Source: Sinorhizobium medicae (GTDB lineage Bacteria > Pseudomonadota > Alphaproteobacteria > Rhizobiales > Rhizobiaceae). Taken from it: DNA of 64,000 nt. Of this stretch, positions 8,882-17,648 are shown piece by piece. The stretch covers positions 62,001-126,000 of the forward strand of contig NZ_VITA01000015.1 in assembly GCF_007827695.1 (NCBI RefSeq), in the 5' to 3' direction. The position numbers were made by a program, and so were the translations under genes. The first letter of the stretch is position 1. Each line of letters begins with the position of its first letter. The notes under the pieces are model-generated. The model saw only the letters and a program-made list of their open reading frames with translations, searched no databases and was not told the DNA's origin.

Positions 8882-10480
8882 TTACTCGGCGATGCTCAGG
8901 AACTTGCTCAGGTGAGCGTTCGGCGCATTGTCCACCCAACCCTGGACCCGTTCCGAAACGAGCCAGAGGTCGGCCTGGGTCAGGAGGGGCGCTATCGGCT
9001 GTTCCTTCATCAGCAGCGTTTCGGCCTCATGCAGGATTTTCGAACGTGCTGCAGGATCCTGTTCTTCATAGGATTTCTTCATCAACGCGTCGAATTCCGC
9101 ATTTTCGAAGTGGCCGTAATTGAACGTCTTGTTGGTGCTGAGGCTCAGCGCCAGAAAGTTCTCGGCATCGGCGTAATCGGCGACCCAGCCTGCACGCGCG
9201 ACGTTGAACTTGCCGCCTTCCTGCAGATAGGCGTAGTGGGACGACACATCGAGATTCACCAGCGAGACCTTGGCACCGAAGGTGTTCTTCCACATGTCGG
9301 CAACCGCGGTCGCGACACGCTCATGGTTGGGGTTGGTGTTGTAGCGGATTTCGATGTTGAGCGGCTTGCCGCCTTCGCCGTAGCCGGCTTCCTTCATCAA
9401 CTCGATCGCCTTGTCCTCGCGGTCGAGTTGCGACATGTCCCCGAAATCGGCCTTGGCGGGATCTCCGTAGCTCTCGATGCCTGGCGGCACCATCGAATAG
9501 GACGGCAGCTGCGAGCCGCTGTAGATTTCCTTGGCAAGGAAGTCGCGGTCAACCGCCATAGAGAGTGCCCGGCGGACCCGGACATCGTTGTAGGGCTCCT
9601 GGCGCGTGTCGAAAGCGTAGTAGTAGGTCGCAAGCGTCGGAGAAACGTGCACCTGTTCACCATAGGATTTACGCAGGCGGTCGATCTGGTCGGCCGAGAA
9701 GTTATAGGCGAGGTCCATTTCCTTCGCTTCGAAACGGCGCACCGAGGCGGCCTGATCATCGATCGGATAGAAGATCACCTTGTCGAGCTTGACGTTGGCG
9801 GCATCCCAGTAGTTCGTGTTCTTCTCCACGGTCAGGCTGTCGTTCGGCACATGTGACGCCAGTTTGAAGGCCCCGTTCGAAACCATCACGCCCGGCTTCA
9901 CGAAGTCGGCACCGTTCTTCTCGACGTTCGCCTTGCTGACCGGAAGAGCCGTCTGATGTGCGAGCAGTTCCAGGAAGAAAGGCGTCGGACGTTCGAGGGT
10001 GACTTCGAGCGTCTTCTCGTCGACGGCCTTCACGCCGAGCTGGTCGACCGGCAGTTCGCCCTTGTTGACCTTTTCCGCGTTCTTGATCGGGAACAGGATA
10101 TTGGCGTACTCGGCCGCCGTCTTCGGATCTTCCACCCGACGGAGGGAGAAGGCGAAATCTTCTGCCGTCACCGGTGAGCCGTCAGACCACTTGGCATCGG
10201 CACGCAGTTTGAAGGTATAGACGGTACCATCATCCGAAAGCTCCCAGGTTTCGGCGGCACCCGGTACGATCTTTCCCGCGGCATCATAGATGGTCAGGCC
10301 TTCATAGAGGTCCTTGAGAATGAACTCCTCGATATTGATGGAGGTGTGAGCCTGGTCGAGCGTCTGCGGCTCGCCGGCATTGCCGCGGTGAAGTACCGCC
10401 TCGGCGAGCGCGGGGCTTGCCCCCATGAGCAGCGAACAGATGAGCGCCGCGCCGGCGAGATTATGTCTGAGTGAAGCCAT
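8882..10480 (-). CDS. oppA: Peptide ABC transporter substrate-binding protein, OppA type
   Basis: 532 residues with a signal peptide of about 26 residues ending in SPALA, then a family 5 solute-binding fold (SBP_bac_5): PQTLDQAHTSINIEEFILKD, the hinge-region YTFKLRADAKWSDGSPVTAEDF and the C-terminal EAETLLMKEQPIAPL. It captures oligopeptides in the periplasm. The start at 10480 is preceded by GGAAGGAG and begins the signal peptide; the reading frame is open further upstream but without signal sequence. First gene of the opp operon, with a long upstream region holding a PHO-box match. Confidence 0.93.
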   Translation of the reverse strand: MASLRHNLAGAALICSLLMGASPALAEAVLHRGNAGEPQTLDQAHTSINIEEFILKDLYEGLTIYDAAGKIVPGAAETWELSDDGTVYTFKLRADAKWSDGSPVTAEDFAFSLRRVEDPKTAAEYANILFPIKNAEKVNKGELPVDQLGVKAVDEKTLEVTLERPTPFFLELLAHQTALPVSKANVEKNGADFVKPGVMVSNGAFKLASHVPNDSLTVEKNTNYWDAANVKLDKVIFYPIDDQAASVRRFEAKEMDLAYNFSADQIDRLRKSYGEQVHVSPTLATYYYAFDTRQEPYNDVRVRRALSMAVDRDFLAKEIYSGSQLPSYSMVPPGIESYGDPAKADFGDMSQLDREDKAIELMKEAGYGEGGKPLNIEIRYNTNPNHERVATAVADMWKNTFGAKVSLVNLDVSSHYAYLQEGGKFNVARAGWVADYADAENFLALSLSTNKTFNYGHFENAEFDALMKKSYEEQDPAARSKILHEAETLLMKEQPIAPLLTQADLWLVSERVQGWVDNAPNAHLSKFLSIAE

Positions 10481-11139
10481 TTTTCTTCTCCTTCCCCTCG
10501 TTTTTGGGTTCATTGATCGAAGGAGAGAAGTGCAAATTCTCAGCGAACGCAAGCTGATCGGTTCGGAAAATTGCATCCTTCTCTTTAAAAGACGAACACC
10601 TGTAAACGCCCAGGTTGCACAGCATCTGCAATGAGTTTCCGCTTCTCGTCGGCGCATGTGCACCGCGCGGAGCCGAGAGGCGGATGTCCGACTGCAACGT
10701 TGTAGTTCGCTTCAGCCTTGCTGCGTCCGCTTCTCACAGGAAGGCCGGAAAAAACCTGTCATGCAACCTTCATGAATTGTAGCGGCACTTTACGTAATAT
10801 GCACAAAAAAGTGACCGCCTTGCTGCAATCTTTTTGCAAATCGGTCCTCCTTCACCACACGCACCTGAACCCGACACCCAGCGCGGGCTTCGGGGCCGGA
10901 GCCGGCAGTCGGCCGGCGAAAAGCTGCGACCGCCCCGCGGGGCGCACCCAGAGTGGCAGCACCACCAGAGGGCGAAAGTAGCGAATTCTGACTGCATGAT
11001 TTCTCATCCACAAAAATTTGGCCTGACGCACGTCCATCAAGCGACCGGCAGCACCGCCGGGCCGGTTGCCAAAAGCCCCGCATGAATTATTGTGCCTCGA
11101 ATTGGCGCCCGATTGGCGCGGAGCATCAGGGAGTTAATG
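10481..11139. other. Long intergenic region between divergent oppA and fba
   Basis: About 660 bp with no convincing gene; the short open frames here have no recognisable domains and poor start contexts. It holds a PHO-box match at 10756-10773, an inverted repeat TGCAA-TCTTT-TTGCA at 10824-10838, a GC palindrome GCCCCGCGGGGC at 10932-10943 and the promoters for both flanking genes. A small RNA is possible but nothing in the sequence proves one. Confidence 0.6.
10756..10773 (+). promoter_or_regulatory. PHO box candidate upstream of fba
   Basis: CTGTCAT-GCAA-CCTTCAT matches the PhoB consensus CTGTCAT-N4-CTGTCAT at 7 of 7 and 5 of 7 half-site positions with correct spacing. A TAATAT-like element lies about 20 bases downstream on the plus strand, which would make transcription run towards the aldolase gene with a 5' leader of roughly 340 bases. 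Confidence 0.5.
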
Positions 11140-12183
11140 ATGGCATTGATCACATTGCGGCAACTGCTCGACCACGCGGCAGAGAACAATTACGCGCTGC
11201 CGGCCTTCAATGTGAACAATCTCGAATATATCCAGGCGGTCATGCGCGCCGCGGATGCGACCGACTCTCCTGTCATCCTGCAGGCAAGCCGCGGCGCGCG
11301 CGCTTATGCCGGCGACGCCTTTCTCCGCCATCTGATCCTTGGAGCTGTGGAAGAATATCCGCATATCCCCGTCTGTCTCCACCTCGACCATGGCGACCAG
11401 CCGTCGACCTGCATCTCGGCGATCATCAACGGCTTCACCTCCGTGATGATGGACGGCTCGCTGGAGAAGGACGGCAAGACCGTCGCGAGCTACGAATACA
11501 ATGTCGCCGTCACGGCCGAAGTCGTGAAGATCGCTCATGCGGCCGGCGTTTCCGTCGAGGGGGAACTCGGCTGCCTCGGCAATCTGGAGACGGGTGCCGG
11601 CGACAAGGAGGACGGGCACGGCTTCGAGGGCAAGCTCTCGCGCGAGGAACTGCTCACCGATCCCGAGCAGGCCCTCGACTTCGTCTCGAAGACCGGCGTC
11701 GATGCCCTCGCGGTGGCGATCGGCACCAGCCACGGCGCGTACAAGTTCACGCGCGAACCCGACGGCGAAATCCTCTCGATTGAAACGATCGCCAAGATCA
11801 ACAAGCGGTTGCCGAATACGCACCTCGTCATGCACGGCTCATCGAGCGTGCCCGCCGGTCTCCAGGAACTCTTCAATGCCTATGGCGGCAAGATGAAGAA
11901 AACCTGGGGCGTGCCGGTATCCGAGATTCAGAAAGCCATTCCGCTCGGCGTGCGCAAGGTCAACATCGACACGGATCTCCGCCTCGCCTTTACCGGAGAG
12001 ATCCGCAAGAATCATATCGAACATCCGGACAATTTCGACCCGCGCAACTATCTGAAGCCGGCGATCGCCCACATGGCCGAGGTGTGCAAGGAGCGTTTCG
12101 AGGCATTCCGCTCCGCCGGGCAGGCCTCGAAGATCCGGGTGCTGCGTTTGCCGGAAATGGCCAAGCGTTACGCGGCCGCGTAA
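11140..12183 (+). CDS. fba: Class II fructose-bisphosphate aldolase
   Basis: 347-residue class II aldolase that interconverts fructose 1,6-bisphosphate with dihydroxyacetone phosphate and glyceraldehyde 3-phosphate in the cytoplasm. It begins with the CbbA/FbaA-type [24 protein letters not shown], has the metal-binding HLDHGD, the [21 protein letters not shown] block, GTSHGAYKF with a metal His, HGSSSVP, and the phosphate-binding [14 protein letters not shown] precedes two adjacent ATGs at 11137 and 11140; I take the second because it matches the family N-terminus. Sinorhizobia carry other aldolases, so this may be a CbbA-type paralogue; it stands as a single-gene unit ending at a hairpin shared with convergent msbA2. 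Confidence 0.93.
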   Translation: MALITLRQLLDHAAENNYALPAFNVNNLEYIQAVMRAADATDSPVILQASRGARAYAGDAFLRHLILGAVEEYPHIPVCLHLDHGDQPSTCISAIINGFTSVMMDGSLEKDGKTVASYEYNVAVTAEVVKIAHAAGVSVEGELGCLGNLETGAGDKEDGHGFEGKLSREELLTDPEQALDFVSKTGVDALAVAIGTSHGAYKFTREPDGEILSIETIAKINKRLPNTHLVMHGSSSVPAGLQELFNAYGGKMKKTWGVPVSEIQKAIPLGVRKVNIDTDLRLAFTGEIRKNHIEHPDNFDPRNYLKPAIAHMAEVCKERFEAFRSAGQASKIRVLRLPEMAKRYAAA

Positions 12184-12213
12184 GATCGCGGTTCGGGAAG
12201 ACATGCAAAAGCC

Positions 12214-12248
12214 AACTCCCCATCTCGCGGAGGGCCACATGGGGAGTT
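12214..12248. terminator. Bidirectional hairpin between fba and msbA2
   Basis: A perfect 10-bp stem, AACTCCCCAT against ATGGGGAGTT, with a 15-base loop lies between two convergent genes; the right arm reaches the msbA2 stop codon. There is only a very short T-run on either side, so its strength is uncertain. Confidence 0.55.
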
Positions 12249-14041
12249 TACGTTGCGCTGTCCGCGCGCGTCTCATGCTCGTATAGCTGATCCATGCTGA
12301 GCGACGCGACGTCGGCCAGTGCGGCCTGACCCTTCACGTGCCCGGAACCAAGGACCACGACGTCGTCGCAAAACGAGATCGTGCTCCTGTGATGGCTGAT
12401 CACGATCGTCGTGCGTCTGCCGGCTCTTAATCGCAGCGTCTCGACGATCGCTGCCTCCGACAGGCCGTCAACCGCATTGGTTGCCTCGTCTAGGATCAGG
12501 ATCGCCGGATCGCGCACGAGGGCCCTGGCAAGCGCGATGCGCTGCCTCTGCCCTGCCGAGAGGCTGGCCCCCCTGTAACCGACGACTGTCTGATAGCCCT
12601 GCGGCAGCTGCTCTATGAAGCCGTGGGCCTCGGCGAGCTTCGCGGCACGTTCCGCTTCCACGAAGGTGGCGCTCTGACCATAGGTGATGTTTTCCAGAAT
12701 GCTGCCGTCCACCAGTTCGAGATCCTGGCTGGCGACGGCGATCTGGCGCCGCCACTGGATCGGATCGATCTCACTCAGAGGCACCCCGTCGACGAGGATG
12801 CATCCTTCATCCGGCTCGACGAAACGGCACAGAAGATTGACGATCGTGGTCTTTCCCGCGCCTGAACGACCGATGATCGCCGTCGAACGACCGCTGCGGA
12901 TTTCGAAGCTCGCGGAACGCAAAACGACTGGCCGCACCTCGGAACCTGGATAACGGAAGGTCACCCGGTCGAACACCAGGATCTCGTGCAGGCCGTCGAC
13001 CGGAGTTTTGCCCTCCGGAGGCTTCGGCTTGTCGGACGAGTCGAGAAGCCACCGCACCTCTTCGAGCGACCCGCTCCAGCCCTGGATCTGGCTCCAGGAC
13101 ATCTGCAGGGCGCGCACATGCGGCTGCAGGCGGTAAAGCAGGACGACGAAGGCGACGATCACCGGAAAGCTGACGCCGACGGACCAGGCGCTAACCACCA
13201 CCGCGAGAAAAAGCGCCGAATGGAGAACTTCGGTGAGCGGCGGCAGCGCACCCTGTCGTGATTGCAGCACGAAGCCGGCCCGGCGAACGGCGTCCGAGGC
13301 CGAATCGAATGCCTGCTTCTCGCGCGGTTCCTGACCGAAGACACGGATCAGCCGCCCGGCGTGCACCAGATGCAGCATTCTGGCGGAAAGCTCGCTGTTG
13401 AAGGAAGTGACATGGCGGCTCGGGCCCTTGAGCGTCGCCGAAAGGGCCGCGTGCGCAAGCTGGACGAGGACAAGGCCGAGCGCAACGAACAGCGTCATCT
13501 GCCACGACATGAGCAACAGAAAGGCGAGAAGGATCAGCGCGGCTGAGCCATGCACGATCGCGGCGAGCACAGTCTGGATCGCGTCGGACGCGCGCCACGA
13601 TTCATTGGATATGATGTTGAGCAGCCGGCCCGGATTATGCTGCATGAAGAAGGGATATCCGATCCGCAGCAACTGATCCGAGAGCGCGCTGCGGACGGAG
13701 TGGCTGGCTTTGCCGTATATGAAGGTCGTGAGCAGCGTGTTGGCGAAGGAAAGAACGTTCTTGAGGAGGATCAGAGCCAGCACCGCTACCGAAATCGCCA
13801 ACAGGCGCTCGCCGTCATCAAGGCCCTCCCCCATCCCCTGGAAATAAGCGGAGATGCCGCTCAGGCCGGTGGCCTGCTCGTCTCCGGCAATGATGCTCAG
13901 CATAGGTATGATGAGCCCGATGCCGGCGCCTTCGAGCGCAGCGCTGGTAAGGCCGAGAATGACGACGGCCGGAAGCAGGCGCATTTGGCGCCCTAGCGCG
14001 CCGCGAAGGACTTCGAGACCTGGCAATAGAAATCTACGCAT
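12248..14041 (-). CDS. msbA2: MsbA2-type ABC exporter (lipid/polysaccharide flippase)
   Basis: 597-residue half-transporter: an N-terminal type I exporter membrane domain with six helices (residues about 20-320) and a C-terminal ATPase with Walker A GRSGAGKTT, signature LSAGQRQRIALARALV, Walker B AILILDEATN and the H-loop VISHHRST. The family flips lipid-linked sugars or glycolipids outwards across the inner membrane. It is the last gene of a four-gene run behind two glycosyltransferases and an acyltransferase, only 9 bp after the preceding gene, so its cargo is probably the product of those enzymes. The S. meliloti msbA2 gene has been reported to be needed for symbiosis, and the gene order here matches that locus as I recall it. 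Confidence 0.9.
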   Translation of the reverse strand: MRRFLLPGLEVLRGALGRQMRLLPAVVILGLTSAALEGAGIGLIIPMLSIIAGDEQATGLSGISAYFQGMGEGLDDGERLLAISVAVLALILLKNVLSFANTLLTTFIYGKASHSVRSALSDQLLRIGYPFFMQHNPGRLLNIISNESWRASDAIQTVLAAIVHGSAALILLAFLLLMSWQMTLFVALGLVLVQLAHAALSATLKGPSRHVTSFNSELSARMLHLVHAGRLIRVFGQEPREKQAFDSASDAVRRAGFVLQSRQGALPPLTEVLHSALFLAVVVSAWSVGVSFPVIVAFVVLLYRLQPHVRALQMSWSQIQGWSGSLEEVRWLLDSSDKPKPPEGKTPVDGLHEILVFDRVTFRYPGSEVRPVVLRSASFEIRSGRSTAIIGRSGAGKTTIVNLLCRFVEPDEGCILVDGVPLSEIDPIQWRRQIAVASQDLELVDGSILENITYGQSATFVEAERAAKLAEAHGFIEQLPQGYQTVVGYRGASLSAGQRQRIALARALVRDPAILILDEATNAVDGLSEAAIVETLRLRAGRRTTIVISHHRSTISFCDDVVVLGSGHVKGQAALADVASLSMDQLYEHETRADSAT

Positions 14042-14050
14042 GAATGGCCC

Positions 14051-15088
14051 TCACCTGAGCTTCGGCTCTGGTTGTTCGACCCGTCGCCGTTCGATCCGCG
14101 GTTCCGCATTCGCCGCGGCAAGCCACGCAAAGCGAAGTGCGCCAAGCAGGTTCATCGAAACGATGGGCCAGTGTGACAATTGGAGTTCTGGATCGAAGCG
14201 GGAACGGCCGAAAGCCTCGCCCCACGCGGATCTGACGGTCCAGCCGAAATGCTTAAGCAGCCACGGTGCGCGAAGGAGGTGCTTCAGACAAAGCCCGCCA
14301 TTGCCGAGGCTGTAGTTGCGATGGAGCTCTTCGATTGCCGCACGATGGCGGCGGCCGTGGTGGTGGTGGACGACCATGTCAGGCACGTATTCAACCGGTA
14401 TGCCCAGCTCAAAAGCCCGCACCAGGTAGTCCGTGTCCTCGGCGGCTTTCAGCGGCGCTCCGGCACCGAACCGCTCGTCGAAAGGGCCGATGCGCGCCGC
14501 GATGTCACGATGCATGGTCATGTTGCAGCCAAGGACGAATCCGCCCGGGTGGACATCGCGGGTCAGGCGCGCCGCCACCTTCGAGCGCTTGACGGTGAAC
14601 GGTAGATCGGCGGGATTACCGAGCTCGACGCGCCCGCCGCGGATGACTTGTTCATCACCACCGCTGTAGTGCCGCTCGAGATCACGGAGGTAATTGCTGT
14701 CCACCTCGCAATCGTCATCGATGAAGATGAGTATCCGTCCGCGCGCGCGTGCCATCCCCGTGTTGCGCGCTGCGGCGAGACCCGGGCGAGGCTCGGTGAG
14801 GAGCGTGATCGACATCATCGTTCGTGCCGCGATGCCGGCCAGTTCTTCCGCCGTGCCGTCCGTCGAGCCATTGTCTACCACCACGAGTTCGCTCTCGACC
14901 ATGGCATGAGCGTGGCTGGCGGACTCGATAGACCGGATCGACGCCGCAAGCGCGTGGACGCGGTTGTGCGTGCAGACGATGAAGCTGGCGAACGGCTCGG
15001 GCTCACCGGAAGGCGAGGCGGCGACCAAGCGCCGAGCATCCGGTGCTATCGGATCGTCTTGCATCATTGCGGGCGGTTCTGGGGCCAT
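14051..15088 (-). CDS. Family 2 glycosyltransferase
   Basis: 345-residue GT-A enzyme of family GT2. After a 30-residue variable leader come SFIVCTHNR, the nucleotide-binding VVVDNGSTDGT, the metal-binding IFIDDDCEVD (a DDD form of the DXD motif) and the acceptor-side KAAEDTDYLVRAFELG. No transmembrane helix is evident, so it probably acts at the inner face of the membrane. It starts 1 bp after the second glycosyltransferase gene; an ATG eight codons in is a possible alternative start. Sugar donor and acceptor cannot be told from sequence. Confidence 0.88.
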   Translation of the reverse strand: MAPEPPAMMQDDPIAPDARRLVAASPSGEPEPFASFIVCTHNRVHALAASIRSIESASHAHAMVESELVVVDNGSTDGTAEELAGIAARTMMSITLLTEPRPGLAAARNTGMARARGRILIFIDDDCEVDSNYLRDLERHYSGGDEQVIRGGRVELGNPADLPFTVKRSKVAARLTRDVHPGGFVLGCNMTMHRDIAARIGPFDERFGAGAPLKAAEDTDYLVRAFELGIPVEYVPDMVVHHHHGRRHRAAIEELHRNYSLGNGGLCLKHLLRAPWLLKHFGWTVRSAWGEAFGRSRFDPELQLSHWPIVSMNLLGALRFAWLAAANAEPRIERRRVEQPEPKLR

Positions 15089-15089
15089 G

Positions 15090-16193
15090 TCAGGTCAAGC
15101 CATGTTCTGGAAGCACGGTCGCTGCCGGTACCGACTGCAGATGGCGCGCTAGCCGGTCCACCCGCCTGCTTGCCGCAAGCGAAATCCGGCTGCACCACGG
15201 TGCCCGAGTCGCGGCGAGCAGCCCATAGCGTTCGCGACGGCGGATCAGGCCCCATTTGCCTGTCCTCGTCAGGAATTCGTGGGTCAGCCGCGGCTGCTCC
15301 TCGTCGGCAATGAGCTGATAGAGGAAATAGAAGAAGCACAGGGCGCCGTCTTCATAGGCACTACGGACTTCCACCGGCCGCGCCGCAATCGCACGTTCGA
15401 GTGCCAGGACCCAGTCGGCAAGACGTGCCACCGCATCGCCCGTTACGGCGGCGCCGATTGCTTCGAGAACGGCGGAATCATCGAGAAGAGCGTCCCGTGC
15501 CAGGTTCTCGGCCACGATGCTCAGATGGGTGCGGCGCATCTGCCGCTTGTGCTTGCTGGTGACACTATGTTCATGGATGCGATAGGCAACCAGGGGCTCG
15601 TCGATCATATGAACCGGAAAGCGATCCGCGATCCGCCTGAAGAGATCGAAGTCTTCCGCGTGCACATAGTTCGAATCGTAGCGGAGCATCTCGTCGGGAA
15701 TGATTGTCCTGTTATAGACCACCGTTGAATGCATGAAGATGGTGAAGAACATCGACAGGGTGCGCAGGCTTCCCGGCCGGTAGATGGGATTTGGTCTGCC
15801 GCGTATGATGCGGTTGCCGATGAGCATGTCGATGCCGGTGCCGCAGAGGGCCAGCCGCGGCTCTTCGCCAAACAGCGCGACCTGCCGGGAAAGACGCGAG
15901 GGATAGGCGATATCGTCTGCATCCATCCGCGCGATAAGCTCGCCCTTTGCAAGAGCAAGCCCTTCATTCAAGCTTGCTACCAGCCCGCGGTTTTCGCGAG
16001 AGATGATGGAAAGCCGGGAATCGGTCTTCCCGTAGCGTTCGAGAACGTCCCGCGACCGGTCCGTCGATCCGTCGTCGATCGCGATCACCTCGACACGTTG
16101 GTAGTCCTGGCGCAACATGCTCTCGAGGGCTGCGGCGATGTATGGCTCCGCATTGTAGACGGGTAGGAGGACGGAGACGAGGGGCAAAGGCAT
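15090..16193 (-). CDS. Family 2 glycosyltransferase
   Basis: 367-residue GT2 enzyme with a compact N-terminal GT-A domain: SVLLPVYNAEPYIAAALES, IAIDDGSTDRS, and the DXD equivalent ARMDADDIAYPSRL around residues 90-102, then HAEDFDLFRRIADR and YRIHEHSVTSKH. The C-terminal third is a helical extension without recognised motifs. It lies 27 bp after the acyltransferase and 1 bp before the next glycosyltransferase, so the enzymes probably act in sequence on one glycan or glycolipid exported by MsbA2. Confidence 0.88.
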   Translation of the reverse strand: MPLPLVSVLLPVYNAEPYIAAALESMLRQDYQRVEVIAIDDGSTDRSRDVLERYGKTDSRLSIISRENRGLVASLNEGLALAKGELIARMDADDIAYPSRLSRQVALFGEEPRLALCGTGIDMLIGNRIIRGRPNPIYRPGSLRTLSMFFTIFMHSTVVYNRTIIPDEMLRYDSNYVHAEDFDLFRRIADRFPVHMIDEPLVAYRIHEHSVTSKHKRQMRRTHLSIVAENLARDALLDDSAVLEAIGAAVTGDAVARLADWVLALERAIAARPVEVRSAYEDGALCFFYFLYQLIADEEQPRLTHEFLTRTGKWGLIRRRERYGLLAATRAPWCSRISLAASRRVDRLARHLQSVPAATVLPEHGLT

Positions 16194-16220
16194 GGTTCAA
16201 CTCGGGGTTCAACTCGGGTG

Positions 16221-17360
16221 CTATCGAAGGGGCGGTGTTTGCAAGGCCTCGTCGCGACGGACGCGAGGAACGGCAGTTACGGGCCCCGCCGCGCCCTCCG
16301 GACGAACATAGGGAAAGTGGCGCTTCAACCCGTTCAGCGGCTTTTCGAAGAGGATCCAGGACGCCGAGGCGAGCATCAGTGTCAGAGCGCCGGCGACTAC
16401 GAACCGCCCTACCCCCTGATTCGTGACATTGACCGGGATGAACGGCTGCGCCTGGACGACCACAGCCAGTACGACGGCGTGAAAGAGGTAGACGCCATAA
16501 CTGATCCGGCCCAGAGCCGCCACGGGCGAAAGCGCGACGACCCGCCCGGCAATCCCGACGATCCCCTTCGAACAGTTGCCGACCAGCATGGCGAGTGGCA
16601 AGAGCGGGACCACCTCCAGTCCGATCCATGCAAGCCACGCTATGACCGGGGTCATCGGAACCGGCTTCAGCCAGACCAGGGCGAAGGAAGCGATAGAAAG
16701 GGGAATCCAGCTCAATTCCGCCCATCGCGGCCAAGCCACACGCCAGGATGGACGTGCAGCCAACAAGGCGCCCACGGCCAGCGCATCCATGGATGCCGGC
16801 GGCAGGAGATCGCGCGCGAGCGAAGGCGTACCGGTGAAGGGCCAGTAGAAGCGGTAGACGAGCGAGCAGACGATGACGCCGATGCAGACCCCGGCAATCG
16901 AGCGGCGCGGCAGGAGCAGCACGACCAATGGCCAGACGAGGTAGAATTGCTCCTCGATGCTCAGGCTCCACGTATGACAGAGAACCCACGGCGACCATTC
17001 GTTCTGCAGCGCATACCAGAAGTTGGACAGGTAAAGCCCGTGCCATGCCATAACCTCCGTGGAGCGCTCCAGGTCCAGGAGAAACACCGCGGCCAGCACG
17101 GCAAAATAAGGCGGGAAAATACGAAGCGCCCGGCGCGCATAGAAGGACTTCAGCGCCGTGCTCGGCTCGAAACGGGCAGCGTCGCGGGCGTCGAGCAGCA
17201 GCCGCGTTATCAGAAAGCCACTCAGCACGAAGAACAGCCTGACGCCAAGATGGCCCCAATGCGATCCATCGGCTGCAAAGAAATGCGCGTAGAGCACCAT
17301 TGTGACCGCGACGGCTCTCAGGCCATCAAGCTGCTGGTCGCGCACTACCTGCATCAACAC
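16221..17360 (-). CDS. Acyltransferase family 3 (OafA/YrhL-type) membrane protein
   Basis: 379-residue integral membrane acyltransferase with about ten helices. The N-terminal signature QLDGLRAVAVTMVLYAHF carries the conserved Arg and His; GVRLFFVLSGFLITRLLL, FYARRALRIFPPYF and HTWSLSIEEQFYLVWPL are the other family blocks. Such enzymes O-acetylate or acylate surface sugars. It is the first gene of the msbA2 run; the promoter should lie in the 288 bp upstream, which otherwise contain only a small CGCCGC/GCGGCG hairpin at 17611-17627. An ATG two codons in is an alternative start. Confidence 0.9.
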   Translation of the reverse strand: MLMQVVRDQQLDGLRAVAVTMVLYAHFFAADGSHWGHLGVRLFFVLSGFLITRLLLDARDAARFEPSTALKSFYARRALRIFPPYFAVLAAVFLLDLERSTEVMAWHGLYLSNFWYALQNEWSPWVLCHTWSLSIEEQFYLVWPLVVLLLPRRSIAGVCIGVIVCSLVYRFYWPFTGTPSLARDLLPPASMDALAVGALLAARPSWRVAWPRWAELSWIPLSIASFALVWLKPVPMTPVIAWLAWIGLEVVPLLPLAMLVGNCSKGIVGIAGRVVALSPVAALGRISYGVYLFHAVVLAVVVQAQPFIPVNVTNQGVGRFVVAGALTLMLASASWILFEKPLNGLKRHFPYVRPEGAAGPVTAVPRVRRDEALQTPPLR

Positions 17361-17648
17361 TCCCTCCGCGGTCGTCCTTTGAGGATTTCTCCGGCAAGCT
17401 CATGGAACAGGTGCATCCCTGTGCAATCCCGTTTCCTGAGCGCTTCCCAGCGGCAGCTGGTGGTCGGTAGGCTAAAGAACTGTTCGAGGCTGAATGGGGG
17501 AATCGGGCCAAACTTTGTTCCGGGCTCGATCAACATAGCCTGGACGCTCGTACGAGGGTGGGGGTGTGGCCTGCGCGCAATATTCCGCTGCTACACGGAC
17601 GCACTGATGTCGCCGCGAGAAGCGGCGTCTTCATTGCCGGGCGTTCTG

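Noticed and set aside
10718-10981. 87-codon open frame in the oppA-fba gap
   Set aside because: No ribosome binding site of note, overlaps the PHO box, and the translation is low-complexity without hydrophobic or domain signatures.
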